DNA of 64,000 nt from Nocardia rhamnosiphila NBRC 108938 (GCF_000720425.1 NZ_JOAJ01000013.1:1-64000); one strand, 5' to 3'; numbered from the stretch's first letter, positions 12,647 through 21,333 are shown. Notes: generated by a model from the letters alone, not told the origin. Program-made: numbers and translations.

Positions 12647-13093
12647 TCACGATGCTGCGTTGTCGGGTGACCGGGTGGCGCCGGCGGGGACGTGCTGCTC
12701 GTAGAGCGAGATCTTGTGATCCAGCACCGCCACGGTCTGTTCGAGTTCGGCGATACGTTCGAGGACATCGGCGCGGGTCTTGCGGAACATCGCGAGCCGT
12801 TCGGGAATCGTGCTCGCGCCGGCGCGGACGAGTTCGGCGTACCTGATCATGTCCGCCACCGTCATACCGGTGGTGCGCAACCGGGTGATCAGCGTCAGCC
12901 AGTCCAGGTCGCGGTCACTGAACCGGCGTTTGCCGGTGTGGTCGCGGCCGATATGGGCGAGCAGGCCGATGCGCTCGTACCAGCGCAGCGTGTCCTGGCT
13001 CAGACCGCAGTGCCGGGCGGCCGCCCCGATCGAATGCCGGGGGAGTTCCCGAGCCGGGTCGGTGACGTCCGGGCCGGGTTCGGTGATACTCAC
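12647..13093 (-). CDS. MerR-family transcriptional regulator
   Basis: 148 residues from a GTG at 13093 with AAGGAGAG about 10 nt upstream. The MerR DNA-binding domain is clear: IGAAARHCGLSQDTLRWYERIGLL followed by GKRRFSDRDLDWLTLITRLRTTGM (read as two consecutive segments). A C-terminal coiled coil (RLAMFRKTRADVLERIAELEQ and on) forms the dimer. No effector-binding cysteine cluster is seen, so it is not an obvious metal sensor; it belongs with the type that controls oxidoreductases. It heads a two-gene unit with the aldo/keto reductase 16 bp downstream. Confidence 0.93.
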   Translation of the reverse strand: MSITEPGPDVTDPARELPRHSIGAAARHCGLSQDTLRWYERIGLLAHIGRDHTGKRRFSDRDLDWLTLITRLRTTGMTVADMIRYAELVRAGASTIPERLAMFRKTRADVLERIAELEQTVAVLDHKISLYEQHVPAGATRSPDNAAS

Positions 13094-13221
13094 GCCGACT
13101 ACTCTCCTTGCCGAAATCCATTGCGCCACAAGATTTTCTGTGTGGCGCTCGATATCCTCTCGTCGAACGAGGACAACGTTATCCACCTGGAGTGGACTCC
13201 AGGCAAGCGCTGATCGGCGGA

Positions 13222-14205
13222 TCAGTTGCCGTGTGGTCGCCGGGCGCGGGGCCGCAGCTGCCCACCGGGCATCGGCGGCGCCGGAATCCGCTGGTCCGGA
13301 GTATGGCCGGCGATATCACCGAAACGCTCGGTGTTGTGCGACTCCCAATCGGTGCGGGCCGCCACGATCTCCGCGTGCTCGCGCGCGACGAAGTTCCACC
13401 ACATCACCAATTCCTCCGCGAACGGCTCCCCGCCGATCAGGGCGAACCGGCCGCCGGAATCGCTGGACAGGTCGAGGCTGTCGCGGCCGGTGCCCAGATA
13501 CAGCAGCGGGCCCGGCGTGAGCTCGCAGCCGGCGGCCGTGACCGTGCCCTCGATCGCCAGCAGCGCGTACTCGTACTCCGGCTCCAACGGCAACGTGGAC
13601 GCGGTCGCGGGATCGATCTCGATATCGGCCCCCACCAAGGGGGTGTAGATCGTCGCCGGCGAGGCCACCCCGGCCAGCGAACCCAGCAGCACGGTCGCCC
13701 GCAGGCCCGGGGCGGTGTGGACGGGCAGATCCCGGTGCTGTTCGAAATGGGGAGCGATATCGCGGTGCCCCTCCGGCAGCGCGACCCACAATTGCAGCCC
13801 GCGCCCGGCGGGCGCCTCGGGCACCGTGTACTCCGAGTGGGCGATCCCGCGCCCGGAGGTCATCAGATTGAGCTGGCCGGGTTCGATGCGCACATCCGAG
13901 CGCACCGAATCCCGATGCCGGATCATTCCCTCGAACGGCCAGGTGACGGTCTGCAGACCGATATGCGGATGCGGATCGATATCCGGCGGCGCGTCGGTGA
14001 CGGTCACCGTCGGAGCGCCGAAATAGTCCAGGAAACACCAGGCGCCGACGGTCGGCAGCTCCCGCTGCGGCAGGGTCCGTTCCACATAGGTGCCGCGCAC
14101 ACCGCCCAGCGGCACCTCCCGGGCCGGATACAGCCGCGTTATCGGACCCGGCCCGACTCCCGGCTCGCACAGGGTCTCGGTGGGGTGTGGATCGAGGTCA
14201 CTCAC
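13222..14205 (-). CDS. Pirin family protein
   Basis: 327 residues, a bicupin of the pirin family. The N-terminal cupin metal-binding signature is visible: HPHIGLQTVTWPFEG, then RHRDS and LMTSGRGIAHSE, supplying the usual His/His/His/Glu ligands. The C-terminal half contains GGEPFAEELVMWWNFVARE, the conserved pirin end. Known members are iron-binding redox-sensitive proteins or quercetinases. Its start overlaps the upstream GNAT gene by 8 bp, implying translational coupling. Confidence 0.95.
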   Translation of the reverse strand: MSDLDPHPTETLCEPGVGPGPITRLYPAREVPLGGVRGTYVERTLPQRELPTVGAWCFLDYFGAPTVTVTDAPPDIDPHPHIGLQTVTWPFEGMIRHRDSVRSDVRIEPGQLNLMTSGRGIAHSEYTVPEAPAGRGLQLWVALPEGHRDIAPHFEQHRDLPVHTAPGLRATVLLGSLAGVASPATIYTPLVGADIEIDPATASTLPLEPEYEYALLAIEGTVTAAGCELTPGPLLYLGTGRDSLDLSSDSGGRFALIGGEPFAEELVMWWNFVAREHAEIVAARTDWESHNTERFGDIAGHTPDQRIPAPPMPGGQLRPRARRPHGN

Positions 14206-14503
14206 CGCCGCCGACCACGTGCTCGTTGTACTGCGGATGCTTCTCCAGATAGCTCCGGATGAACGGGCACTCGGGCCGGATCCTGCGCCCGCGGTCCACG
14301 GTGTCGGAGATCGCGAACTCGGCCAGCCGGCTGCCCAGCCCTTTACCGCCGAACTCCGATCCGATCTCGGTATGGGTGAAGACGGTTTCCCCGCCGCGCT
14401 CGGTGTACTCGGCGAACCCGGCCAGTTCGGCGCCGTACCACACCTCGTAACGGTTCTCGCCGGGGTTGTGCACCACCTTGCTCTGCTCGGTCGCTTCGGT
14501 CAT
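14198..14503 (-). CDS. Small GNAT-family N-acetyltransferase (YjdJ type)
   Basis: 101 residues from ATG 14503, preceded by GGAAAGGAG. The short single-domain GNAT form is visible: ENRYEVWYGAELAGFAEY, then HTEIGSEFGGKGLGSRLAEF, which carries the acetyl-CoA pyrophosphate loop (GGKGLGS), and CPFIRSYLEKHPQY at the end. These minimal acetyltransferases have unknown substrates. Overlaps pirin by 8 bp and is probably cotranscribed with it. Confidence 0.92.
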   Translation of the reverse strand: MTEATEQSKVVHNPGENRYEVWYGAELAGFAEYTERGGETVFTHTEIGSEFGGKGLGSRLAEFAISDTVDRGRRIRPECPFIRSYLEKHPQYNEHVVGGGE

Positions 14504-14706
14504 CTCCGCGGCTCCTTTCCGTGTCCGGCCATTTGCGCACGACGCCACGACCCGGGGCCGTACCGCCGAGCGCCAGCGTACTCAGCCGCACGCGACCCGG
14601 GCGCCGCGCTCGGACGGGCGATGTGGCCCCTGCCTGTCCAGGGGGGGGCACCGCCCGGAACACGCGCGCACCAGCGCATCCGGGGTCCGCCACGTAACCT
14701 GGGAGG

Positions 14707-14907
14707 ATGGCCAAGGAAATCGACCGGGTCCGGGCGCGTTCGGCGTGGGCCACGGTCAGGGAGAGCCCGGTGATCACCGCGATCGCGGTGGCGCCGATCG
14801 TTGTGGTGTTCGGTCTGGTGTGGTGGCTGATCGGCGGCTGGGCGGCGTTCCTGCTGCTCGTCGTGCTCGGCGCCGGCGCGGTGTTCGGCGGCAAACTGCT
14901 GCGCTGA
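14707..14907 (+). CDS. Small two-helix membrane protein
   Basis: 66 residues with a basic amphipathic N-terminus (MAKEIDRVRARSAW) followed by two hydrophobic segments at about 22-42 and 45-63 and a C-terminal GGKLLR. GGGAGG directly abuts the ATG with no spacer, so a leaderless transcript is possible (a TAACCT element lies about 10 nt upstream). It lies between divergent genes. No function recognised. Confidence 0.6.
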   Translation: MAKEIDRVRARSAWATVRESPVITAIAVAPIVVVFGLVWWLIGGWAAFLLLVVLGAGAVFGGKLLR

Positions 14908-14910
14908 GTG

Positions 14911-15402
14911 TCAGCGCGGTACGTGGAAGGCCACCAGGTCGCCCGCCCCCGGGGCCACTCGGTCCCATTCGCCGGGTAGGCGCAGCACCGCCAGTGCGGA
15001 CGTGGGGAACTTGCGGCTCAGCCGCAGGGCATCCTCGGTATCGTGCGCGGCCGCGAGGTCCCAGGCCGCCCACGGCATGCCCGGCGCATGCCCGATCACC
15101 AGCAGGGTCGAGACGGCGGGGTCGGTGAGCCCGACCAGTTCGACCAGATAACCGGACGTTGCCTCGTAGATCCCCGACTCGAACTCGACCGGCGCGGTGA
15201 TACCGGTGGCGGTGAGTGTTTCCCGGGTACGGGTCGCCGTGGAGCACCGTACCGCGTCGATCGGCGGTTGGTTCGAGCGCAGCCAGGTGCCGGCCAAGGC
15301 CGCCTCCCGCTGCCCGCGCGGCGCCAGCGGGCGCTCATGGTCCTCGATTCCGGCCGGGTACGCCGATTTCCCGTGCCGCATCAAGATCAGAGTCCGAACC
15401 AT
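14911..15402 (-). CDS. SixA-like phosphohistidine phosphatase
   Basis: 163 residues starting MVRTLILMRHGKS, the RHG catalytic signature of the histidine phosphatase superfamily in its compact SixA form. The second catalytic histidine is in LLVIGHAPGMP, and an Arg in CSTATRTRETL lines the pocket. The likely role is dephosphorylating phosphohistidine proteins or small phosphorylated molecules. No partner kinase is adjacent. The start was chosen at the first conserved residue after a weak upstream extension. Confidence 0.93.
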   Translation of the reverse strand: MVRTLILMRHGKSAYPAGIEDHERPLAPRGQREAALAGTWLRSNQPPIDAVRCSTATRTRETLTATGITAPVEFESGIYEATSGYLVELVGLTDPAVSTLLVIGHAPGMPWAAWDLAAAHDTEDALRLSRKFPTSALAVLRLPGEWDRVAPGAGDLVAFHVPR

Positions 15403-15578
15403 GGGTCCACCGTAGGCACCCTCGGTGCAGAGATCCACCACACACTCGAGGCAAACTGAAAGCGGCGTCACAATAGAGATAGGCCCGGTGATCCCGGTCC
15501 ACGCTCAGTCGTCACGCCCTGCCACCCGCGACCCGGACGGCACCAGCCCGCATATAAGTCTCGAGGATCTGCACAAAT

Positions 15579-17255
15579 ATGGCCTACGTAATCACGCAGC
15601 GTTGCTGTAACGACGCGAGCTGCGTTTCCGAGTGCCCGGTCGACTGCATCCGCCCGACTCCGGACCAGCCGGAATTCGCCACGACCGAAATGCTCTACAT
15701 CGACCCCGACACCTGCATCGATTGCGGCGCCTGTGTCGACGCGTGCCCGGTGGAGGCCATCTTCTCCGAGGACGATCTGTCCGCGTCGCTGGCCCGCTTC
15801 CGGGAGATCAACGCGGCCTGGTTCGAGCGGCATCCGCTGGAGTCGAACCTGGATCCGATCGCGACCCCGGTGCGGCCGCCCAAGGATCTGGGTACGTTGC
15901 GGGTCGCCATCGTCGGCGCCGGCCCGGCGGCCGCCTACGCGGCCGACGAACTGTTGCGGCGCTGCGATGTCCAGGTGGAGATGTTCGACCGGCTGCCCAC
16001 CCCGTGGGGTCTGGTCCGCGCAGGGGTGGCACCCGACCACCCCGGCACCAAAACGGTCGCGGGCATGTTCGAATCGGCGTTCCGCCGCGACACCCTGCAG
16101 TACTACCTGAACGTCGAAGTCGGTAAGCACATCACCCACGAGGAACTGCTGGCCCATCACCACGCGGTCCTCTATGCGGTGGGCGCCTCCTCGGACCGGC
16201 GGATGGGCATTCCCGGTGAGGACCTGCCCGGCAGCCATTCCGCGACCGAGTTCGTGGCCTGGTACAACGGGCACCCCGACTACGCCGACCGGGTCTTCGA
16301 CCTCTCCGGCGAGCGGGCGGTCATCGTCGGCAACGGCAATGTCGCGCTCGACGTCGCCCGCGTGCTGACCGTGCACCCCGACGAGCTGGCGAAAACCGAT
16401 ATCGCCGACCACGCCCTGGCGGCCCTGCGCGGCAGCAATATCCGCGAGGTCGTGGTGCTGGGCCGGCGCGGCCCGCTGCAGGCGGCCTACACCTCACCGG
16501 AGTTCCTGGCGCTGGCGCACCTGTCCGGGGTCGATATCGTCATCGACCCGGCCGAACTCGAACTCGACCCGGCCTCGCAGGCGCTGCTCGACCACCCGGA
16601 CGTCGAACCCTCGCTGAAACTGAAGTACGCGCTCGCCGAGGAGTTCGCGGCGAAACCGCCGACCGAGGGCAATAAACGGATCGTGTTCAAGTATCTGGCC
16701 GCCCCGACCGCACTCACCGGCACCGACAAGGTCGACGCGCTGGAGTACGCCCGCAACGAACTGGTGGAAGAGGACGGAATTCTCAATGCCCGCCCCACCA
16801 GCGAGATCGGCAGCCTCCCGGCCTCGCTGGTGCTCCGGTCGATCGGCTACCGCGGACAGCCCGTGCCGGACCTGCCCTTCGACGACAGACGCGCGGTGGT
16901 CCCCAACGAACACGGTCGCGTGATCGGCGCCGACGGTCGGCCTCTCACGGGGGTGTACGTCAGCGGCTGGATCAAACGTGGCCCGCGCGGGGTCATCGGT
17001 TCCAACCGGGTCGACTCCGAGGAAACGGTGGAAGGACTGATCGCCGACTTCATCGCGGGCAAGCTGGCCGCTCCGACCGCCGACCGGGACGCACTGCGCG
17101 CCCTGGTCCGGGAACGCCAGCCGGACCTGGTCGATCGGGTCGGCTGGAAAGCCATCGACCAGGCCGAACGCGGCGCCGGCAAGGAGTCGGGCCGGCCCCG
17201 GGTCAAGTTCACCACCCTCGCCGACCTGCTCCAGGCGGCCAAGGGCGGTAACTGA
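15579..17255 (+). CDS. fprB: Ferredoxin/ferredoxin-NADP reductase (FprB type)
   Basis: 558 residues combining an N-terminal 7Fe-type ferredoxin and an adrenodoxin-reductase-like flavoprotein. Cluster cysteines lie at C9-C23 and in the C46-x2-C49-x2-C52-x3-C56-P motif. The FAD-binding segment is VAIVGAGPAAAYAADELL near 110, and the NADP-binding segment is AVIVGNGNVALDVARVL near 250. The C-terminal part includes GWIKRGPRGVIGSNRVDS, the conserved FAD clamp. The length and layout match mycobacterial FprB. It supplies electrons to cytochromes P450 or other ferredoxin-dependent enzymes. A weak GAGGA precedes the ATG. Confidence 0.95.
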   Translation: MAYVITQRCCNDASCVSECPVDCIRPTPDQPEFATTEMLYIDPDTCIDCGACVDACPVEAIFSEDDLSASLARFREINAAWFERHPLESNLDPIATPVRPPKDLGTLRVAIVGAGPAAAYAADELLRRCDVQVEMFDRLPTPWGLVRAGVAPDHPGTKTVAGMFESAFRRDTLQYYLNVEVGKHITHEELLAHHHAVLYAVGASSDRRMGIPGEDLPGSHSATEFVAWYNGHPDYADRVFDLSGERAVIVGNGNVALDVARVLTVHPDELAKTDIADHALAALRGSNIREVVVLGRRGPLQAAYTSPEFLALAHLSGVDIVIDPAELELDPASQALLDHPDVEPSLKLKYALAEEFAAKPPTEGNKRIVFKYLAAPTALTGTDKVDALEYARNELVEEDGILNARPTSEIGSLPASLVLRSIGYRGQPVPDLPFDDRRAVVPNEHGRVIGADGRPLTGVYVSGWIKRGPRGVIGSNRVDSEETVEGLIADFIAGKLAAPTADRDALRALVRERQPDLVDRVGWKAIDQAERGAGKESGRPRVKFTTLADLLQAAKGGN

Positions 17256-17299
17256 GAGCGACTGTCGACGGCCGGTGCCGGCCGGTCGTGCGGCACAGT

Positions 17300-17334
17300 G
17301 GGCCCGTGCCCGGAGCGATCCGGGGCACGGGCCC
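17300..17334 (+). terminator. fprB terminator hairpin
   Basis: An 11-bp perfect stem (GGGCCCGTGCC / GGCACGGGCCC) with a 13-nt loop begins 45 bp after the fprB stop. No T-tract. Confidence 0.65.
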
Positions 17335-17420
17335 ATGGTCGTCAACAGGGACCCGCTCGTCCTGATGCGGCCGGGTCACATTCTCGTACCGGTCCACACC
17401 CGACCCGAGCATGGAATGCC

Positions 17421-17446
17421 GACGCACCCCCCGTGCGTCGAGTTTT
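17421..17446 (+). terminator. Hairpin with short T-tract
   Basis: GACGCAC / GTGCGTC (7 bp, C5 loop) followed by GAGTTTTA. It lies in the 489-bp spacer after fprB and looks like a second, more canonical intrinsic terminator. Confidence 0.5.
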
Positions 17447-17461
17447 ACGAGACACCTCGAA

Positions 17462-17556
17462 GGGTTGAGGCCCGTCTCGCCGTTTCGGCCTCGAAAGCGC
17501 ATGAGCGAAGCTCGAGTCCCGAGGCCGAAACGGCGAGACCAAGGGGGCCTCAACCC
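17462..17556. repeat. Long imperfect inverted repeat (31-bp stem)
   Basis: An outer 11-bp arm pair (17462-17472 with 17546-17556) and an inner 20-bp perfect arm pair (17474-17493 with 17520-17539) fold into one long hairpin. The only asymmetry is a 1-nt versus 6-nt bulge, and the apical loop is 26 nt. It lies in the gene-free spacer 17256-17744, whose other content is two hairpins and a 25-bp tandem repeat. No coding potential is seen. It may be a terminator, an RNA-processing site or a remnant of a palindromic mobile repeat. Confidence 0.85.
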
Positions 17557-17626
17557 CGCGCGCGCCAGCGCGCCAAAAACACAGCACCTTTACGAGCAGG
17601 TCACATACGCCCGCCTTCGCCGATAA

Positions 17627-17676
17627 GCACGCTCTGCCGCCGGCGCTTGGCGCACGCTCTGCCGCCGGCGCTTGGC
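17627..17676. repeat. Two perfect 25-bp tandem direct repeats
   Basis: The unit starting GCACGCTCTGCCGCCGGCGC occurs twice back to back without mismatch (17627-17651 and 17652-17676). It is non-coding and close to the long hairpin. Perfect identity suggests a recent duplication. Confidence 0.85.
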
Positions 17677-17744
17677 GGTTGCACGCCTTGACCCCCGGGC
17701 TTCCCGGTCTCGCCACCGCCGACTCCGGGCCCGGTACTCGCGGT

Positions 17745-18515
17745 CTACAGCGGCGCTATACGGACGATCGTGGTGGTGATCCCGTCCACGACGAACCACA
17801 GGCGCAGGGTGGGACGGCCGGTGGTCCGGTCGCCCGGTTCGTACCGGCTGCGGACGCTGATGTGCTGCCGGGCCAGGACCGGCGCGACGTATTCGATAAC
17901 CGCGCGGTGCGGGCCGCTGACCAGTTTGGGGTAGTCGACGAGATACTGCTCCACGGCCTGCCAGTAGCAGGTGTTGTTCACATGGTTGTACTGGTCGATA
18001 TCGGTGGCCCGCAGCGGGAACGGCAGGTCGGTGTCGGATTCGGGTGGCGCGGGGTCGGTGAGCCAGGGACGCCAGCGGAGTCGCTGCTCGGCGGTGGTCT
18101 GGGCGAGGTAGGCCAAGCCCGCGTCACTGATCCGGGCGGGCATATTGTTCGACTCGTTGATATTGATCCAGAAACCTTCGGTTTCGATCAGGCCGCCCCG
18201 GTCGCTGGTGATGCGCACCCGCATATTCGCCCAGCGGGTGGACATACTCGAACACCAGCGTCGCAGGTGGACGTGGTCGGGCCACAGTACCGGGCGGACC
18301 ACGTCGATGACCGTGCGCCGGATGATCCAGCTCGGGTCGCTCTGTTCCAGGACCGATTGCTGGAGGTGTTCCCAGGCGATGTCCTGGAGGTAGCGGGCGA
18401 CACCGTCGAGGCGTACACGGTTGTACGGGTCCACGTCGCCGGCTCGCACCGGCCACGCCGTAACGAACCCCATGCCCTCCCTGGGAAGCGGGGCGAGTGG
18501 CTGATCGAGTGACAC
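17745..18515 (-). CDS. Acyl-[acyl-carrier-protein] thioesterase, double hotdog
   Basis: 256 residues forming two consecutive hotdog folds, as in FatA/FatB. The first half carries RAGDVDPYNRVRLDGVARYL, the second ATDIDQYNHVNNTCYW, where the Asn-His pair matches the plant-type catalytic NxH arrangement. Actinobacterial members hydrolyse long-chain acyl-ACP or acyl-CoA. No signal peptide is seen, so it should be cytosolic. It ends in the repeat-rich spacer after fprB and has no obvious operon partner. Confidence 0.92.
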   Translation of the reverse strand: MSLDQPLAPLPREGMGFVTAWPVRAGDVDPYNRVRLDGVARYLQDIAWEHLQQSVLEQSDPSWIIRRTVIDVVRPVLWPDHVHLRRWCSSMSTRWANMRVRITSDRGGLIETEGFWININESNNMPARISDAGLAYLAQTTAEQRLRWRPWLTDPAPPESDTDLPFPLRATDIDQYNHVNNTCYWQAVEQYLVDYPKLVSGPHRAVIEYVAPVLARQHISVRSRYEPGDRTTGRPTLRLWFVVDGITTTIVRIAPL

Positions 18516-18642
18516 TTGTGCTCCTCGCGCGGCCGGTCGGGCCGCGGTACTTCTGCGTGTTTCCTGTGAGACGACTTTACGGGGCGTGTGTCACCGCGCC
18601 ACGCCGAGCCGTCGGTTCGCTGTGCTCGGCGTGTGGCGGCGG

Positions 18643-19773
18643 TCAATATCCGACGTAGCCGGTGCCGTCGGAGACCCCGACGACCCCGGGCACATTGCCG
18701 AGCGAACCGTACCGTTCGATGGCGTACCTGGTGCCGGCGATGATGTTGTCCACCGGATTCCAGATATCGCCGTGACCGGGCAGTGAATAGGAGTTGAAGG
18801 TCGGGTCGATGGTCTGCATGAGACCCTTCGACGGGATACCGGCCGCGGCATTGCTGTCCCACAGATTGATGGCGTTCGGATTGCCGCCGGATTCGCGTTC
18901 GATGATCAGCGCGATGGTGGCGGCCTCGGAATCGTCGATGTCGTAGCCGTTCTCGCGCAGTACGCGGATGGCTTCCTCGATCCATTCGGCCTGGTCCCCG
19001 GTGGGCATGGCGGTGGGGACGCTTCCGGCGGAGAGCGCGGGGCCGCCCGCGCCGCTGTCGGTGCCGCCCATCAGCGAACTCGTCGGCGAGCCGCTGGTTG
19101 TGGGGTATCCGGAAGCGGGTTGCGGGCTGTCGCCGGTAGACGGCGGCGCGGTGGCGGCCGGGACCGTGGGCGCGGCGGCGGGCGGGCGGCCCGGTTCGCC
19201 CAATGTGCTGTAGGCGTTCTCGAGTTCGGTGACGGCCTGCTGCACCTGGGTGGCGGCCCGGTCCGCGGTGTCCGCGGCGGTTTTCAGGGCGTTCACGATA
19301 TGCCACTGATGCGAGGCCGCCACGAGTCGCTGGCCCAGTTCGGTGCGCTGCATGTCGGGCGACTCGGCGGTCTCCCCGGCGGCCCGGCGCAGATAGTCGA
19401 TCCGCGCCTGGGCGCTGACGGTGCCGTCGTCGGCGACCTCGAACGCGGGTAGCGGCGGTTGCGCGGTATTGCGGGCGGTGTCGCGCATCAGCAGGACCTT
19501 GTTCCTGGCCTCGATCAGATTGGCCACTTCGGCGCGTAACGCGGTATCGAGTTTCAGCAATGCCGCGCTCACCGCGCCGGTGCGGGTCCGTTCGGTGTCC
19601 ATCCGGGTATTCGCGGCGGCTCCGGCGGGACCGGTCCAGTTCATCGCCCGGGTATCGGTGACCGCCGCGCCGGTGAGCCGGTCGAGGCGGCCGGCCAGCG
19701 TGGTCGCGTGGGTGGCGGCCGCGGTGAGGTGATCGGCCTGCCATTGTTCGACGTTGCCGAGGGTGAGGGTCAT
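18643..19773 (-). CDS. WXG100-like protein with SLT transglycosylase domain
   Basis: 376 residues. The N-terminal ~190 are helical with a WXG-type turn (MNWTGPAG, about residues 50-57). A Pro/Ser/Gly-rich linker follows (~195-260), then a lytic-transglycosylase SLT domain with IIERESGGNPNAINLWDS, where the Glu of ERESGG is the expected catalytic acid, then GLMQTIDPTF and DNIIAGTRYAIERYG. It lacks a Sec signal peptide, which with the WXG-like start and its coupled partner suggests type VII (ESX) export and cell-wall cleavage outside. Its ATG overlaps the stop of the upstream EspC-like gene (ATGA). A phage-tail lysin origin is the alternative. Confidence 0.88.
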   Translation of the reverse strand: MTLTLGNVEQWQADHLTAAATHATTLAGRLDRLTGAAVTDTRAMNWTGPAGAAANTRMDTERTRTGAVSAALLKLDTALRAEVANLIEARNKVLLMRDTARNTAQPPLPAFEVADDGTVSAQARIDYLRRAAGETAESPDMQRTELGQRLVAASHQWHIVNALKTAADTADRAATQVQQAVTELENAYSTLGEPGRPPAAAPTVPAATAPPSTGDSPQPASGYPTTSGSPTSSLMGGTDSGAGGPALSAGSVPTAMPTGDQAEWIEEAIRVLRENGYDIDDSEAATIALIIERESGGNPNAINLWDSNAAAGIPSKGLMQTIDPTFNSYSLPGHGDIWNPVDNIIAGTRYAIERYGSLGNVPGVVGVSDGTGYVGY

Positions 19774-20105
19774 ACCGCGGTCTCCGGCCCGACGGTGGTG
19801 AGCGCCTCGGTGACCTCCGCTTCGGTCATCTCGTAGTCGCCCGCGCTGGTACGCAGGGTGCCGGCGATCGTGGTGAGCCGGTCGCTCACCCGGCGCAGGC
19901 AGGCGGCGGTGAGATCGGCGGCGCGTTGCGCGGGCGGGCCGAAGCCGGTGCCGGGTAGTGCGGTGGCGGCCGCGGTGAACACCTCGGCGGTGTCGAGTGC
20001 GGTGACGGCGTCCGCCTCGGTGTCGAGCCGTCCGGCGAAACCGCGCAGCAGGCCGGGATCGACCCGGACCGTCGTGCCGGGCGCGCTCGTATCTTCTTCG
20101 TTCAT
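19770..20105 (-). CDS. EspC-like ESX secretion-associated protein
   Basis: 111 residues from ATG 20105 behind a GGGGGA ribosome binding site. The sequence is all-helical: TTVRVDPGLLRGFAGRLDTE, then AADLTAACLRRVSDRL and TIAGTLRTSAGDYEMTEAEV. The C-terminal YEMTE is a match to the YxxxD/E type VII secretion signal, placed just after the second helix as in EspC/DUF2580 proteins. It probably forms a helical-hairpin heterodimer with the N-terminus of the next gene product, with which it is translationally coupled. Residue-level similarity to a specific family was not searched. Confidence 0.82.
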   Translation of the reverse strand: MNEEDTSAPGTTVRVDPGLLRGFAGRLDTEADAVTALDTAEVFTAAATALPGTGFGPPAQRAADLTAACLRRVSDRLTTIAGTLRTSAGDYEMTEAEVTEALTTVGPETAV

Positions 20106-20279
20106 CTGTCCCCCAAGGATTCCCACCCGTTGCTCTCGCGGCCGAGCCTAACAAAACGACGCTCTCCCCGAGGCGTGCCCGACCAGCGGTGATTCGATCG
20201 GTGGCGGCGCTCGTCTGCGCCGGTGCGGGCCGGCCCGGTCCGGGCGGGGGATGGACTCGTGCCGGTGGCGCCGATTAAG

Positions 20280-20308
20280 TTGATGAGGACGGGTGGATTG
20301 GTACATAT
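20280..20308 (+). promoter_or_regulatory. Candidate promoter of quinone reductase gene
   Basis: TTGATG and TACATA separated by 16 nt, about 50 bp upstream of the ATG at 20359, in a locally AT-richer stretch. Confidence 0.35.
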
Positions 20309-20358
20309 CGACTGGCGCGTATCTATAACCGCCGGTCGGCGAACAGAGAGGTCGGCAT

Positions 20359-21333
20359 ATGCGCGCAGCTCAGGTCAGCAAACTCGAGGGGCCGGAAGCG
20401 ATCGAGATCGTCGACATCCCGGAACCGCAGCCGCTGCCCGGCGGCGTGGTGATCGATGTGCACGCCGCCGGGGTGGCCTTCCCCGACGTGCTGATGACCC
20501 GCGGGCTCTATCAGATGAAACCCCAGCTGCCGTTCGTGGTCGGTGGCGAGGTCGCCGGTGTGGTGCGCGAAGCCCCCGAGGGGGCGCATGTGCAGCCCGG
20601 CGACCGTGTCTGTGCCCTGACCATGCTCGGCGGCGCCATGGCCGAAGTGACCCGCACCGCCGCCGAGATGGTCTTCAAACTTCCGGACAACATCTCCTTC
20701 GAGGCGGGCGCCGGAATCCTGTTCAACGATCTCACCGTGCACTTCTGCCTGCGCAACCGCGGCCGCCTCGCCGCAGGTGAATCCGTGCTGGTCCACGGCG
20801 CCGCCGGCGGGATCGGCACCTCCACCCTGCGACTGGCGGGCGCACTGGGCGCCGGCCGGGTGATCGCGGTGGTGAGCACCGAGGAGAAGGCCGAGATCGC
20901 CCGTGCGCACGGCGCCACCGATGTCGTGCTCACCGACGGCTGGCTGGACCGGGTCCGAGAGCTCACCGACAACCGCGGTGTCGACATCGTGCTCGACCCG
21001 GTCGGCGGGGACCGCTTCACCGACAGCATCCGCTCGCTGGCCCGCGGCGGCCGGCTGCTGGTGGTCGGCTTCACCGGCGGCGATATCCCGACGGTGAAGG
21101 TCAACCGGCTGCTGCTGAAGAATGTCGAGGTCGTCGGCGCGGGCTGGGGTGAATGGATGCTCTCGCACCCGGGGTACCTGGCCGAGCAGTGGGCCGAGGT
21201 CGAGCCGCTGTTCGCGGCCGGCAAGATCGCCGCGCCGCAGGCGGTGCTGTTCCCGCTGGAACAGGCCGCGCAGGCGGTGGCCTCGCTGGAAAAGCGCGCC
21301 GCCACCGGGAAAGTCGTGGTCACGGTTCGCTGA
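20359..21333 (+). CDS. NADPH:quinone oxidoreductase / zinc-type alcohol dehydrogenase family protein
   Basis: 324 residues of the medium-chain dehydrogenase fold. The GroES-like N-terminal domain ends near residue 115 (LPFVVGGEVAGVV). The Rossmann domain has VLVHGAAGGIGTSTLRLAGA, the quinone-oxidoreductase form of the nucleotide-binding loop. No catalytic or structural zinc cysteines are present, which favours the QOR subgroup over alcohol dehydrogenase. GAGAGG precedes the ATG. Substrate is unknown. It is followed after 111 bp by two lipoprotein genes on the same strand. Confidence 0.94.
   Translation: MRAAQVSKLEGPEAIEIVDIPEPQPLPGGVVIDVHAAGVAFPDVLMTRGLYQMKPQLPFVVGGEVAGVVREAPEGAHVQPGDRVCALTMLGGAMAEVTRTAAEMVFKLPDNISFEAGAGILFNDLTVHFCLRNRGRLAAGESVLVHGAAGGIGTSTLRLAGALGAGRVIAVVSTEEKAEIARAHGATDVVLTDGWLDRVRELTDNRGVDIVLDPVGGDRFTDSIRSLARGGRLLVVGFTGGDIPTVKVNRLLLKNVEVVGAGWGEWMLSHPGYLAEQWAEVEPLFAAGKIAAPQAVLFPLEQAAQAVASLEKRAATGKVVVTVR

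Noticed and set aside
17275..17691. A 138-codon frame through the fprB downstream spacer
   Set aside because: It runs through the hairpin arms and tandem repeats, has no plausible domain and the codon bias is not that of a gene.
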